A stretch of 64,000 nt of DNA from Vibrio sp. 16. Its GTDB lineage: Bacteria; Pseudomonadota; Gammaproteobacteria; Enterobacterales; Vibrionaceae. The DNA lies in contig NZ_OY808998.1 of the NCBI RefSeq assembly GCF_963681195.1, positions 744,001-808,000 of the forward strand, given 5' to 3'. Below the pieces are notes generated by a model. That model was not told where the DNA came from. It did not search any database and saw only the letters and a program-made list of their open reading frames with translations. Position numbers and translations under genes: made by a program. Each line of letters opens with the position of its first letter. The first letter of the stretch is position 1. Below, piece by piece: positions 1 to 8,772 of this stretch.

Positions 1-1021
1 AGCGCGAAACCGTGCGAGGCTGATCGTGGTTGCTCCAATAGAGACTATTCCAGCCTTTCTGATACAAGTCTTCTTGCCAGCGAGTCATGATCTCTTTGTA
101 TTGAACCAAATCGAACGGTTTTTTCACCGCATTGTGCTCTTCCCTATCGATACTGACGTGCTCGAACTGGAATATCATGCTGATTTCGTTGCGATCAGGA
201 TGCGAATAATAACGCCCATCAAGGGTGGTAGTGAAAGGCGTTTCTCCCACGGTTAACACATCATAATGTTTGAGGACTTTGTCGTGCATTTCACGCAGGT
301 ATTGGTGAACCAACAAGTTATTGGACCAATGCTCCCACCCCGCAACCCCTTGATCGAAGATCGTCGCATCGGGGTAATCGGAGGGTTTACCAATCATGTT
401 GATGACATCCATACGAAAACCACCCAATCCTTTTTTCAGCCAGAAATGCATCATGTCGTAGACGGCTTCACGCACTTCTGGATTCGCCCAATTGAGATCA
501 GGCTGCTTGTTGCTGAACAGATGCAGGTAATACTGCCCAGTGTTCTCATCAAGCGTCCAAGCCTTAGGTTTGAAAAAAGACTCCCAGTTGTTTGGCTCAC
601 TGCCATCAGGCTTAGGGTCTTTCCAAATATACCAATCCCGTTTGGGGCTATCTTTGCTGCTGCGTGATTCAATAAACCAAGGGTGTTCGTCTGAGGTATG
701 GTTGACCACCAAATCCATCACAATCTTGATACCGCGCTTGTCCGCTTCAGCGATCAGCCTATCCATATCGGCCATGGTGCCAAATTCAGGAGCAATTTTC
801 TGATAGTCGGAGATGTCATAGCCGTTGTCGTCCATCGGCGATTGATACACAGGACTCAACCAGATGACATTGGCACCCAGCTCCGCAATGTAGTCGAGTT
901 TGTCGATGATACCAGGAATATCACCGATCCCATCGCCATTCGCATCATTGAAGCTTCGCGGGTAAATTTGGTAGACAACCGAATTGTGCCACCAGCGCTT
1001 ATCGAGTTGCTGCGTACTCAT
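1..1021 (-). CDS. GH13 alpha-glucosidase (oligo-1,6-glucosidase type), 3' end outside the window
   Basis: Hydrolyses terminal alpha-glucosidic bonds of small glucosides in the cytoplasm. About 340 N-terminal residues are present; the C-terminus lies beyond position 1. The start ATG at 1021 opens MSTQQLDKRWWHNSVVYQIY, typical of the family. All three GH13 catalytic residues are visible: nucleophile Asp in GGFRMDVINM, acid/base Glu in LTVGETPF, and the third Asp in WSNHDQPR close to the window edge. There is no signal peptide. It lies 31 bp downstream of the LacI gene on the same strand, so the two are probably co-transcribed and serve the adjacent sugar ABC transporter. The exact linkage specificity (sucrose, maltose, isomaltose, trehalose) cannot be read from sequence. 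Confidence 0.9.
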   Translation of the reverse strand, partial: MSTQQLDKRWWHNSVVYQIYPRSFNDANGDGIGDIPGIIDKLDYIAELGANVIWLSPVYQSPMDDNGYDISDYQKIAPEFGTMADMDRLIAEADKRGIKIVMDLVVNHTSDEHPWFIESRSSKDSPKRDWYIWKDPKPDGSEPNNWESFFKPKAWTLDENTGQYYLHLFSNKQPDLNWANPEVREAVYDMMHFWLKKGLGGFRMDVINMIGKPSDYPDATIFDQGVAGWEHWSNNLLVHQYLREMHDKVLKHYDVLTVGETPFTTTLDGRYYSHPDRNEISMIFQFEHVSIDREEHNAVKKPFDLVQYKEIMTRWQEDLYQKGWNSLYWSNHDQPRTVSR

Positions 1022-1052
1022 GATCGTTGCTCCTTAAACGGGTTATACAGGC

Positions 1053-2084
1053 CTAACTGGTACGTCGAATCATCAACTCGGTGTCGAGTACCATGGTTTG
1101 GTATGGGATGTGTCCCATCGCCATTTGGGCGGCAAGCTGCCCTTTATGCATAATCGGCTGTCTGACCGTGGTTAATCCGGCTGACTCTGCAGCAGGAATA
1201 TCATCAAATCCGACAATACGAATCTCATCTGGAACGATTAATCCGAGCTCTTGGGTCACCTCAAGGGCTGCGAGAGCAATCTTGTCACTCATACACAGCA
1301 GCACTTGGGGACACTGCGGTGAGGTCAACGCGCCTCTCAACATGGTTTTTAGAACCGGTTTCTCAAGCTCATGGATTTGCCACACATTATCCACATCCAG
1401 CGTAGCCCCCTTGTCGTGAATCGCCCGTTTGTAGCCTTCAAAGCGGCATCTCGACACCGATTCTTCCTCTGTGTACAGGTTGTCTAGATTGGCCAGTGCC
1501 AGTGCATTGGTCGATTCCAAGCGCAAACCAAGGATCAAGATATGGTCATCAGGGCTGTGAATAGCGTGGCTTGCGATGTCATAACAGGCTTGTTCGTTAT
1601 CAACGTTAATCGAGGGAATGTCTGGCCAACAAAAATCGACCGTCACTAAAGGTTTGCGCTGACGCGTAATCAAGTTCATGACGTTGGCGTCCATCGGTTT
1701 GCCATACACAATAAAGCTGTCTGGAATCGTCTCGACTTGAGTGTTCTGATAATTCTCAGTATTGGACGGCAGCATCAACATGTTGACGTGCTCTTGGTCA
1801 AGCAATTGAGAAATCCCCGCAAGAAACTCCGTCGCAACAGGATCGGTAAAGTTGAACGCAAGGTTGTCAGCCAATAACAGCCCAATCACCCCTGTTTTAC
1901 CAGTACGAAGGCTGCGCGCAGTGATGCTTGGTCCACTGTAACCGAGGTTTTCGCACTCTGAGAGAATCTTCTCTCGCAGCGATTTAGAGAGCTGGTTTGG
2001 TCGGTTAAAGGCATTCGACACCGTCGCGGTGGAAACCCCGAGATACTCAGCTACGGTTTTAAGTGTCGGCTTTTTATTCTGCAT
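1053..2084 (-). CDS. LacI-family transcriptional regulator of the alpha-glucoside locus
   Basis: A 343-residue repressor. The N-terminal LacI helix-turn-helix (TLKTVAEYLGVSTATVSNAF, residues 8-27) is followed by a periplasmic-binding-protein-like effector domain of usual length. It is transcribed away from the transporter operon and shares the 329-bp divergent promoter. A perfect palindrome CTTAATCGATTAAG at 2313-2326 and a 12/14 copy at 2145-2158 have the size and CG-centred symmetry of LacI-family operators; their placement suggests control of both the transporter operon and itself. The inducer is inferred to be the transported glucoside or a breakdown product. Function as a LacI regulator is sure; targets are inferred from position. 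Confidence 0.9.
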   Translation of the reverse strand: MQNKKPTLKTVAEYLGVSTATVSNAFNRPNQLSKSLREKILSECENLGYSGPSITARSLRTGKTGVIGLLLADNLAFNFTDPVATEFLAGISQLLDQEHVNMLMLPSNTENYQNTQVETIPDSFIVYGKPMDANVMNLITRQRKPLVTVDFCWPDIPSINVDNEQACYDIASHAIHSPDDHILILGLRLESTNALALANLDNLYTEEESVSRCRFEGYKRAIHDKGATLDVDNVWQIHELEKPVLKTMLRGALTSPQCPQVLLCMSDKIALAALEVTQELGLIVPDEIRIVGFDDIPAAESAGLTTVRQPIMHKGQLAAQMAMGHIPYQTMVLDTELMIRRTS

Positions 2085-2144
2085 GATAGGGCTAAGTCCA
2101 AACGTCTTGTTCTGGAGGCAAAGGTAGCCTCAATTTTTTAAAGT

Positions 2145-2158
2145 CTAAAACGATTAAG
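2145..2158. promoter_or_regulatory. Second candidate LacI-type operator (12/14 match)
   Basis: CTAAAACGATTAAG matches the perfect palindrome at 2313 at 12 of 14 positions; the right half-site is intact. It is 61 bp upstream of the LacI start codon, suited to autoregulation or to looping with the distal operator. Confidence 0.55.
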
Positions 2159-2312
2159 TAAAAACCAGTACTCGAAGCAGAGAAGCAAACTGATCAACTT
2201 TGAACCTGATCAACTTTTGTTCAAAATAACAGCAGTAAATATGATCAAAAGCACAACACAAGGCTAAAAAACAAGCAATCTCTGGAAGTACTTATATTTT
2301 GATTAGTGATAA

Positions 2313-2326
2313 CTTAATCGATTAAG
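2313..2326. promoter_or_regulatory. Candidate LacI-type operator, perfect palindrome
   Basis: CTTAATCGATTAAG is a perfect 14-bp palindrome with the central CG typical of LacI/GalR operators. It lies 87 bp upstream of the binding-protein gene start. The imperfect sister site is at 2145-2158. Confidence 0.7.
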
Positions 2327-2413
2327 AGATAACCACCATAAACGGTCATCTCAACAAAGTTCGGTTTGATAACAAGAAACGTTAATTAGGTATCTGAACA
2401 CGGAGTCTAACCA

Positions 2414-3766
2414 ATGAAAACCACTCTACTTGCTAGTTCGATTGCTGTCGCGGTGCTGTCCCTCCCTACCATCGCTGCTGATTTAAAATATACTCCCGGC
2501 GAGGACGCTCGCTTCAATTGGCAAAGCTACGAGGCTTTGAAGAGTCAAGATCTGAAAGGTCAAACCATCACCATCTTTGGTCCTTGGCTTACTCAAGATA
2601 AAGAGTTAGTTGAAAGCGTGATTGCTTACTTTGAAGCCGCTACAGGCGCCACAGTGAACTACTCTGGTTCAGACTCGTTTGAGCAACAAATCGCCATCGA
2701 TGTTCAAGCAGGCAGTGCGCCGAATATTGCGATTTTCCCTCAGCCAGGCTTGGCTGCCGATCTCGCTTCTAAAGGCTTCTTGACCCCCCTAGAGCCAAAG
2801 ACAGCAACATGGATCAACGACAACTATGCCGCCGGTTCTTCATGGGTCGATTTGGGAACCTTTGCCGGTAAAGATGGCAAAGACGCACTGTATGGATTTT
2901 TCTACAAGGTCGATTTGAAATCGCTGGTTTGGTACGTCCCTGAAAACTTTGAAGATGCGGGCTACGAAGTCCCTGAAACCATGGAAGAATTAAAAGCGTT
3001 GACCGAGCAAATCGTCAAAGATGGCGAAACTCCTTGGTGTGTTGGTTTAGGCTCGGGCGGTGCAACAGGCTGGCCTGCAACTGACTGGGTAGAAGATATG
3101 ATGCTGCGCACTCAATCGCCAGCGGACTACGACAAATGGGTCACCAACGAGCTCAAGTTTAACGATGCCAAAGTGGTCAATGCGATCGAAGAATTCGGTT
3201 GGTTTGTACGCAACGATGCCTTTGTTGATGGCGGCGCTCGCGCAGTTGCTGCAACCGACTTCCGCGACTCGCCGAAAGGATTGTTCACCTCTCCGGTCAA
3301 ATGTTACATGCATCGCCAAGCCTCCTTTATTCCAAGCTTCTTCCCTGAAGGCACTCAGCTAGGTGCAGACGTTGATTTCTTCTACTTCCCTGCCTACGAA
3401 TCGAAACCGTTAGGTAAGCCAGTACTCGGCGCTGGTACCATGTGGAGCATCACTAAAGATTCACCTGCAGCGCGCGCCTTTATGGAGTTCTTACAATCAC
3501 CCATCGCCCATGAAATTTGGATGGCGCAATCAGGCTTCTTAACGCCACATAAAGGAGCAAACGTGGATGCCTATGGCAATGAAACGCTGAAAAAACAGGG
3601 TGAGATATTGCTGCAAGCGACAACCTTCCGGTTCGATGGCTCTGATCTGATGCCGGGCAAAATTGGCGCAGGCGCCTTCTGGACAGGCATGGTGGACTAC
3701 AGTGGTGGTAAATCTGCCCAAGACGTTGCCAACGACGTTCAAACCACTTGGGATGCGTTGAAGTAA
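2414..3766 (+). CDS. Sugar ABC transporter substrate-binding protein (alpha-glucoside type)
   Basis: A 450-residue periplasmic binding protein. The N-terminus MKTTLLASSIAVAVLSLP, ending near Ala-Ala, is a clear Sec signal peptide. The body has features of the carbohydrate family-1 binding proteins, for example a sugar-cleft-like segment around GAGTMWSITKDSPAARAFMEF. Length and gene order resemble rhizobial AglE. It is the first gene of a five-gene operon with two permeases, an ATPase and a sucrose phosphorylase. An 11-bp-stem hairpin follows the stop codon and probably lifts its transcript level above that of the permease genes. The ligand is inferred as sucrose or a related alpha-glucoside from the enzymes encoded alongside. 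Confidence 0.88.
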   Translation: MKTTLLASSIAVAVLSLPTIAADLKYTPGEDARFNWQSYEALKSQDLKGQTITIFGPWLTQDKELVESVIAYFEAATGATVNYSGSDSFEQQIAIDVQAGSAPNIAIFPQPGLAADLASKGFLTPLEPKTATWINDNYAAGSSWVDLGTFAGKDGKDALYGFFYKVDLKSLVWYVPENFEDAGYEVPETMEELKALTEQIVKDGETPWCVGLGSGGATGWPATDWVEDMMLRTQSPADYDKWVTNELKFNDAKVVNAIEEFGWFVRNDAFVDGGARAVAATDFRDSPKGLFTSPVKCYMHRQASFIPSFFPEGTQLGADVDFFYFPAYESKPLGKPVLGAGTMWSITKDSPAARAFMEFLQSPIAHEIWMAQSGFLTPHKGANVDAYGNETLKKQGEILLQATTFRFDGSDLMPGKIGAGAFWTGMVDYSGGKSAQDVANDVQTTWDALK

Positions 3767-3778
3767 CCTCCCACGTTG

Positions 3779-3809
3779 AAAGCCGATAGGCACCCGCTCT
3801 ATCGGCTTT
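3779..3809 (+). terminator. Intercistronic stem-loop after the binding-protein gene
   Basis: AAAGCCGATAG at 3779-3789 pairs perfectly with CTATCGGCTTT at 3799-3809, giving an 11-bp stem with a 9-nt loop. No T-run longer than three follows, so it is more likely an mRNA-stabilising or partial-attenuation element than a full terminator. This arrangement is common between a binding protein and its permease genes. Confidence 0.7.
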
Positions 3810-3853
3810 CTGTTGCCTCGAGAACGAATTCGACAGCGATAGGTGAAATAGCA

Positions 3854-4864
3854 ATGGAACAGCTTTACTCCTCACTCTTTATCATGGCGTTAGGCGTTGC
3901 CAGTTGCGTGGTCTACTTTTTGGGCACCAACTGGTTGCTGAGTGTGATCTTTCCAACCAAAAACGTCTCCAATCAAACCATGGCTCGCAACTTGCGACGT
4001 GCCGCATCCATTCGTCCTTGGTTGTTTCTTGGCCCTGCCTTGAGTTTTCTTGGTTTGTATCTGGTGTATCCGGTATTTGAGTCGATAGTGCTGTCTCTGC
4101 ACGACAGAAACGGCGACCAATTTGTTGGCCTCGCCAATTACCTATGGCTCTTTAACGACCCTGAATTTCGCGAATCGCTGTTTAACAACTTACTTTGGTT
4201 GCTGGTTGTCCCTGCGGCGTCGACGTTTTTCGGTCTGGTTATCGCCGCTCTGACAGACAAAGTCAGCTGGGGCAATATCGCCAAAAGTCTGATTTTTATG
4301 CCGATGGCAATCTCGTTTATCGGTGCATCCATCATTTGGAAATTTGTCTACGACTATCGCGCTCCTGGATCAGAGCAAATCGGTATTCTCAATGCCGTAG
4401 TTGAAGCGTTTGGTGGCACCGCCCAAGCCTGGATCACGATCCCATTTTGGAACAACTTCTTCTTGATGGTGATCTTAATTTGGATCCAAACCGGTTTTGC
4501 GATGGTGATCCTCTCCGCTGCGCTGCGCGGTATCCCAGAAGAGACGGTAGAAGCCGCTGTTCTTGATGGCGCGAGTGGAGTGCAAATCTTCTTCAAGATC
4601 CTTATTCCACAGATTTGGGGCACCATTGCCGTGGTGTGGACCACCATCACCATTTTGGTACTGAAAGTTTTCGATATTGTTTTGGCGATGACCAACGGCC
4701 AATGGAGCACCCAAGTTCTCGCGAACATGATGTTTGACTGGATGTTCCGAGGCGGCGGTGATTTTGGACGTGGAGCTGCCATTGCGGTAATCATTATGGT
4801 TGCCGTTGTCCCAGTGATGGTTTGGAACATGCGCCAAGCGAGCGCGCAAATGGAGGATCGCTAA
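3854..4864 (+). CDS. Sugar ABC transporter permease 1 (AglF-like)
   Basis: An inner-membrane permease of 336 residues. The start chosen is ATG 3854 behind an AGGTGAAA ribosome site; an upstream in-frame TTG at 3776 lies in the hairpin and would add an unsupported leader. An N-terminal hydrophobic segment (LFIMALGVASCVVYFL) is followed by the usual binding-protein-dependent permease helices. The cytoplasmic EAA loop, which docks on the ATPase, is visible as ETVEAAVLDGASGVQIFFK. Length agrees with AglF of rhizobia. It partners with the next gene; the two coding regions overlap by one base (TAATG). Confidence 0.88.
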   Translation: MEQLYSSLFIMALGVASCVVYFLGTNWLLSVIFPTKNVSNQTMARNLRRAASIRPWLFLGPALSFLGLYLVYPVFESIVLSLHDRNGDQFVGLANYLWLFNDPEFRESLFNNLLWLLVVPAASTFFGLVIAALTDKVSWGNIAKSLIFMPMAISFIGASIIWKFVYDYRAPGSEQIGILNAVVEAFGGTAQAWITIPFWNNFFLMVILIWIQTGFAMVILSAALRGIPEETVEAAVLDGASGVQIFFKILIPQIWGTIAVVWTTITILVLKVFDIVLAMTNGQWSTQVLANMMFDWMFRGGGDFGRGAAIAVIIMVAVVPVMVWNMRQASAQMEDR

Positions 4865-6045
4865 TGTCAGATTCAACGTCTGCGAGTAACGCAACATTCA
4901 GCATGAGCAAACTTAGGCGCTCACCGCTGACGCTTTTGGTTCACTTTTCGGTGTTTGTGATTGTGGTGCTGTGGACCTTACCCACAGCGGGTCTTTTTAT
5001 TTCGTCGTTTCGCGACAAAGACCAATTGGCGATTTCCGGTTGGTGGACATCTCTCACCAGTTCGCAGCAGAACTTGGTAGAGCGTACCGAGGTGCCAGAC
5101 AAGCAAGTGAAACAAGGGGATCGATATGTTCTTCAAGGCCAACTGCTGGTAGATGGCAAGCCGAGTACCATCAGCGCGTTTGGGTTTTCTTCGCGTGAGC
5201 CTACCCGTTACCAACCAGGCGAAGTGGCGCAAATGCGAAATGACGGCACACTCACGGTTGCAGAAAATGGCCAATATCAGATGACCTCACCCGAGCCGTT
5301 TACTGGCTCGCGAGGCAAGCGAATTTTCTTTACCGCTGTTGTGCCTCCCAAATTCGGCTTGGATAACTATCAAGAAGTGCTGACCGCAGAAGGGATTGGT
5401 CGCTCATTTATCAACTCCCTAACCGTCACCATACCCGCCACAATCATTCCGATATTGATTGCGGCTTACGCGGCCTACGCACTCTCTTGGATGAAAATGC
5501 CCGGTCGAAACCTGTTGATTGCGTTAGTGGTTGGCTTACTCGTGGTGCCTTTGCAAATGTCATTGATTCCACTATTAAGACTCTACAACGATATCGGCGC
5601 CTTTTTTGGCGTGGGGGCAAAAACCTATCTCGGGATTTGGCTCGCCCACACTGGCTTTGGCTTGCCCTTGGCTATCTATCTGCTGCGCAATTACATCTCC
5701 AGTTTGCCACGAGAGATCATTGAATCTGCGAAAGTAGATGGGGCTACCGACTTTGAAATCTTTATGCGCATTGTGCTGCCGCTCTCTTTTCCTGCCCTCG
5801 CCTCATTTGGCATTTTCCAATTCTTATGGGTTTGGAACGATCTGCTGGTGGCTACGGTATTTCTTGGTACCGGCGAAGAACACATGGTGTTAACCGCACG
5901 ATTGCGTGAGCTGCTTGGTTCTAGAGGCGGCAACTGGGAAATCCTTACCGCATCGGCCTTTGTCTCTATTGCGGTGCCGTTAGCGGTCTTTTTTACCCTA
6001 CAACGCTACTTAGTTCGTGGACTTCTTTCTGGCTCAGTCAAATAA
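4864..6045 (+). CDS. Sugar ABC transporter permease 2 with large periplasmic insert (AglG-like)
   Basis: A 393-residue permease. The start is ATG 4864, overlapping the previous stop, with GGAGG about 8 bp upstream. After the first membrane helix there is a long hydrophilic insert (about residues 45-165) before the remaining helices. This insert is a hallmark of AglG-type alpha-glucoside permeases and is absent from most MalG-like proteins. The EAA loop (EIIESAKVDGATDFEIFM) lies in the C-terminal third. With permease 1 it forms the membrane channel of the importer. The insert may form part of the periplasmic docking face; that is inference. Confidence 0.88.
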   Translation: MSDSTSASNATFSMSKLRRSPLTLLVHFSVFVIVVLWTLPTAGLFISSFRDKDQLAISGWWTSLTSSQQNLVERTEVPDKQVKQGDRYVLQGQLLVDGKPSTISAFGFSSREPTRYQPGEVAQMRNDGTLTVAENGQYQMTSPEPFTGSRGKRIFFTAVVPPKFGLDNYQEVLTAEGIGRSFINSLTVTIPATIIPILIAAYAAYALSWMKMPGRNLLIALVVGLLVVPLQMSLIPLLRLYNDIGAFFGVGAKTYLGIWLAHTGFGLPLAIYLLRNYISSLPREIIESAKVDGATDFEIFMRIVLPLSFPALASFGIFQFLWVWNDLLVATVFLGTGEEHMVLTARLRELLGSRGGNWEILTASAFVSIAVPLAVFFTLQRYLVRGLLSGSVK

Positions 6046-6073
6046 GCCGTTTGCAAATGATGAGAATAATGAA

Positions 6074-7165
6074 ATGACAGGATTAGCTTTAACCAACGTA
6101 ACCAAATCATACGGTGACACGCAAGTTCTGCACGGCATCGACCTCGATATTCGCCAGGGTGAATTTGTTGTGTTTGTCGGCCCTTCTGGCTGTGGAAAAT
6201 CGACACTATTGCGTATGATCGCGGGGCTAGAGGAAATTACTTCTGGCGACCTCTTTATTGAACAAGCCCGCGTCAACGATTTGCCCGCCGCTATGCGCGG
6301 TATTGCGATGGTGTTTCAAACCTATGCTCTCTACCCGCACATGACGGTGTATGACAATATGGCGTTTGCCATGCGCATCGCCAAAGAATCAAAAGAAGCC
6401 ATTCATGAGCGAGTGATGGAAGCCGCCAGAATGCTGCAACTTGAGCCCTACCTCGACAGACTACCCAAAGCACTGTCTGGTGGTCAGCGCCAGCGTGTGG
6501 CGATCGGACGCGCCATCGTGCGCCAACCCAAGGTGTTCCTATTTGATGAGCCACTCTCCAACCTAGATGCGGCGCTGCGTGTGCAAACCCGTATTGAAAT
6601 TGCCAACCTGAAAGAGCAACTTGAACAAACCACCATGATCTATGTAACCCATGATCAGGTCGAGGCAATGACGCTTGCCGATCGCATCGTGGTGCTCTCA
6701 GCAGGGAAAATCGAACAAGTCGGTACGCCGCTTGAACTCTATACGAATCCAGCCAATGTGTTTGTTGCTCAGTTCATTGGCTCTCCGGCCATGAACCTAA
6801 GCGCCGCAACACTGATTGAAGCGGGCGATAAATGCAAAGTGAGCGCCGAAAGTGGTCTGCACATCGATATCCCCATTGCCGCCGCCCCTGAGCTAAAAGG
6901 AAGCCAGCTTCAATTGGGCGTTCGCCCAGAAGATTTTCTTGTTGCAAACCAAGAGGAAGCGCTCATCTCCGGAACCGTGCTGTTTGTCGAGTCATTGGGC
7001 GAAGTCACCTTGCTCCATATCAACGCCGAGGGACATGAGGAAGCCATAGTAGCGAAGTTACCCGGGATCTTAGATTTCCATCGCGGGGAACAAATCCATC
7101 TAAAAGCGGATGTCGAGAAGATCCACCTCTTCAACCAAGATGGTCTCTCTCTTAAACACTTGTGA
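6074..7165 (+). CDS. Sugar ABC transporter ATP-binding protein (UgpC/MsmK/AglK type)
   Basis: A 363-residue ATPase that energises the importer. Start ATG 6074 was chosen because it gives the usual family N-terminus and length; the longer frame from 6017 overlaps permease 2. Walker A GPSGCGKST, Q-loop near MVFQTYALYP, signature LSGGQRQR, Walker B VFLFDEP and the switch His in VTHDQ are all intact. The C-terminal third (VGTPLELYTNP onward) is the MalK-like regulatory TOBE region. It is the fourth gene of the operon; the sucrose phosphorylase gene follows after 53 bp. Confidence 0.93.
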   Translation: MTGLALTNVTKSYGDTQVLHGIDLDIRQGEFVVFVGPSGCGKSTLLRMIAGLEEITSGDLFIEQARVNDLPAAMRGIAMVFQTYALYPHMTVYDNMAFAMRIAKESKEAIHERVMEAARMLQLEPYLDRLPKALSGGQRQRVAIGRAIVRQPKVFLFDEPLSNLDAALRVQTRIEIANLKEQLEQTTMIYVTHDQVEAMTLADRIVVLSAGKIEQVGTPLELYTNPANVFVAQFIGSPAMNLSAATLIEAGDKCKVSAESGLHIDIPIAAAPELKGSQLQLGVRPEDFLVANQEEALISGTVLFVESLGEVTLLHINAEGHEEAIVAKLPGILDFHRGEQIHLKADVEKIHLFNQDGLSLKHL

Positions 7166-7218
7166 TAGTGGATTCTGGCTTCTGCTCTCTCGCGAACTCG
7201 ATACAGGAACGTTCTATC

Positions 7219-8700
7219 ATGCAAAATAAGGTTCAGTTGATCGCTTACGTTGACCGCTTAAGTGGCGCCGATTTACCCGCATTGAATACACTGCTCACCA
7301 CTGAGTTGAGCGGCCTTTTTTCCGCCGTTCATCTGCTACCGTTTTTTTATCCTATCGACGGCAGCGATGCAGGGTTTGATCCGATAGACCATCAATTGGT
7401 TGACCCACGCATAGGCAACTGGGCAGATGTCAAAGCGCTCAGTGAACACTGTGACATCATGGCAGACCTTATCGTCAATCATGCGTCGGCTCAGTCTCCG
7501 CAGTTTATCGATGTGCTTAACTATGGTGAGGAGTCCGCCTATTGGTCTCTGTTTCTCAAAGAGCAAGACATCTTCCCAAGCGGCATCACTGATAGCCAAG
7601 CAGAGGCCATTTATCGTCCCCGCCCCAACCGCTGTTTTAGCGCCAAAACGCTCAAATCGGGTCAGCAAGTTAACTTTTGGACCACCTTTACCGACAACCA
7701 AATTGACATCAATGTGGAACACCCCGAGGGCAAAGCGTATCTCGAGCAAGTGTTGCAACTGTTCGCTGACAATGGGGTGAAAATTATCCGCTTAGACGCC
7801 GCAGGCTACGCGATCAAACGCGCAAATAGCAGCTGCTTTATGCTCGATGAGACGTTTGATTTCATTGATGCTCTATCTCAGCGGGCCAATCAACTGGGCA
7901 TGGAAACCATCGCCGAGATTCATAGCCACTATCAAACGCAGATTGATGTCGCGAAACGGGTTCATCGAGTCTATGACTTTGCCCTCCCGCCGCTGGTATT
8001 GCATGCTCTGTCCGCTAACGATGTCGATCCGCTGATTCATTGGTTGGGCATTGCGCCGCGCAACTGCCTGACTGTGTTGGATACACATGATGGTATTGGC
8101 ATTATTGATGCGGGTCCCGAAGGCGATAAATCAGGGCTACTGACGCCATCTCAAATTGATAGTCTGGTTGAATCCATCCATACCAATAGTGGCGGTCAAA
8201 GCCGTTTGGCGACGGGCGCAGCGGCGAACAACCTCGACTTGTATCAAGTCAATTGCAGCTATTACGACGCACTGGGAAGAAATGACTTTCACTACCTTAT
8301 CGCGCGAGCTATTCAGTTCTTCAGCCCGGGCGTTCCCCAAGTCTATTACGCGGGTTTGTTTGCCATGGAGAACGACGTCGAACTGCTAAAGAAAACCCAA
8401 GTCGGCCGTGACATCAACCGCCCCTATTTAACGCCGCAAGAGGTCCATTCACGACAGCAAAAATCCGTGGTCAAAGGGCTAATGGAACTCATCAGGCTGC
8501 GCAATCGTCACCCCGCTTTCGATGGTGAATTTGAAGTTTCAGGAGGGGGCACATCATTGACGATAACTTGGATCAAGCAAGATTGCCAGATAGCTTTGGC
8601 AGTAGATTTGGCGTCACAAGAGGCGTCGATAACGAGCAGCATGGGCGATAAAGAAGAAGCGCTCGACCTACACCAACTGGCCAACCGTGAGGCCGATTGA
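7219..8700 (+). CDS. Sucrose phosphorylase (GH13 subfamily 18)
   Basis: Phosphorolyses sucrose to alpha-glucose-1-phosphate and fructose in the cytoplasm, saving one ATP. 493 residues from ATG 7219 (AGGAAC upstream); the longer frame from 7162 starts inside the previous gene's stop. The sequence closely tracks Bifidobacterium sucrose phosphorylase as I remember it: opening NKVQLIAYVDRL, DGSDAGFDPIDH near 47-58, nucleophile Asp193 in RLDAAGYA, acid/base Glu233 in ETIAEIHSHY, Asp291 in VLDTHDGIG, and the acceptor-loop block ATGAAANNLDLYQVN. Relatives act on glucosylglycerol or glucosylglycerate, so the substrate should be checked, but the match to true sucrose phosphorylases is strong. It closes the transporter operon. 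Confidence 0.88.
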   Translation: MQNKVQLIAYVDRLSGADLPALNTLLTTELSGLFSAVHLLPFFYPIDGSDAGFDPIDHQLVDPRIGNWADVKALSEHCDIMADLIVNHASAQSPQFIDVLNYGEESAYWSLFLKEQDIFPSGITDSQAEAIYRPRPNRCFSAKTLKSGQQVNFWTTFTDNQIDINVEHPEGKAYLEQVLQLFADNGVKIIRLDAAGYAIKRANSSCFMLDETFDFIDALSQRANQLGMETIAEIHSHYQTQIDVAKRVHRVYDFALPPLVLHALSANDVDPLIHWLGIAPRNCLTVLDTHDGIGIIDAGPEGDKSGLLTPSQIDSLVESIHTNSGGQSRLATGAAANNLDLYQVNCSYYDALGRNDFHYLIARAIQFFSPGVPQVYYAGLFAMENDVELLKKTQVGRDINRPYLTPQEVHSRQQKSVVKGLMELIRLRNRHPAFDGEFEVSGGGTSLTITWIKQDCQIALAVDLASQEASITSSMGDKEEALDLHQLANREAD

Positions 8701-8772
8701 CCAAATAGAACTGGTAAGATGCGCCTTCGTTCAACCTTGCCGAGCGTCAGACAGGTCACGCAGATGTGCTTG

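Larger units (their letters stand above)
2085..2413. promoter_or_regulatory. Divergent promoter between LacI gene and sugar ABC operon
   Basis: This 329-bp gap has no gene. It holds two LacI-type operator candidates (2145-2158 and 2313-2326), a 12-bp direct repeat CTGATCAACTTT at 2190-2201 and 2206-2217 (16-bp period), and a TGATCA-containing heptamer at 2241. I did not find a convincing CRP consensus. Confidence 0.7.

Noticed and set aside
266..1153. Several plus-strand frames opposite the alpha-glucosidase and LacI genes
   Set aside because: They are shadows of a minus-strand GH13 gene with all catalytic motifs in frame.
3776..3853. N-terminal extension of permease 1 from a TTG codon
   Set aside because: It would begin inside the intercistronic hairpin; ATG 3854 has a ribosome site and gives the normal family N-terminus.
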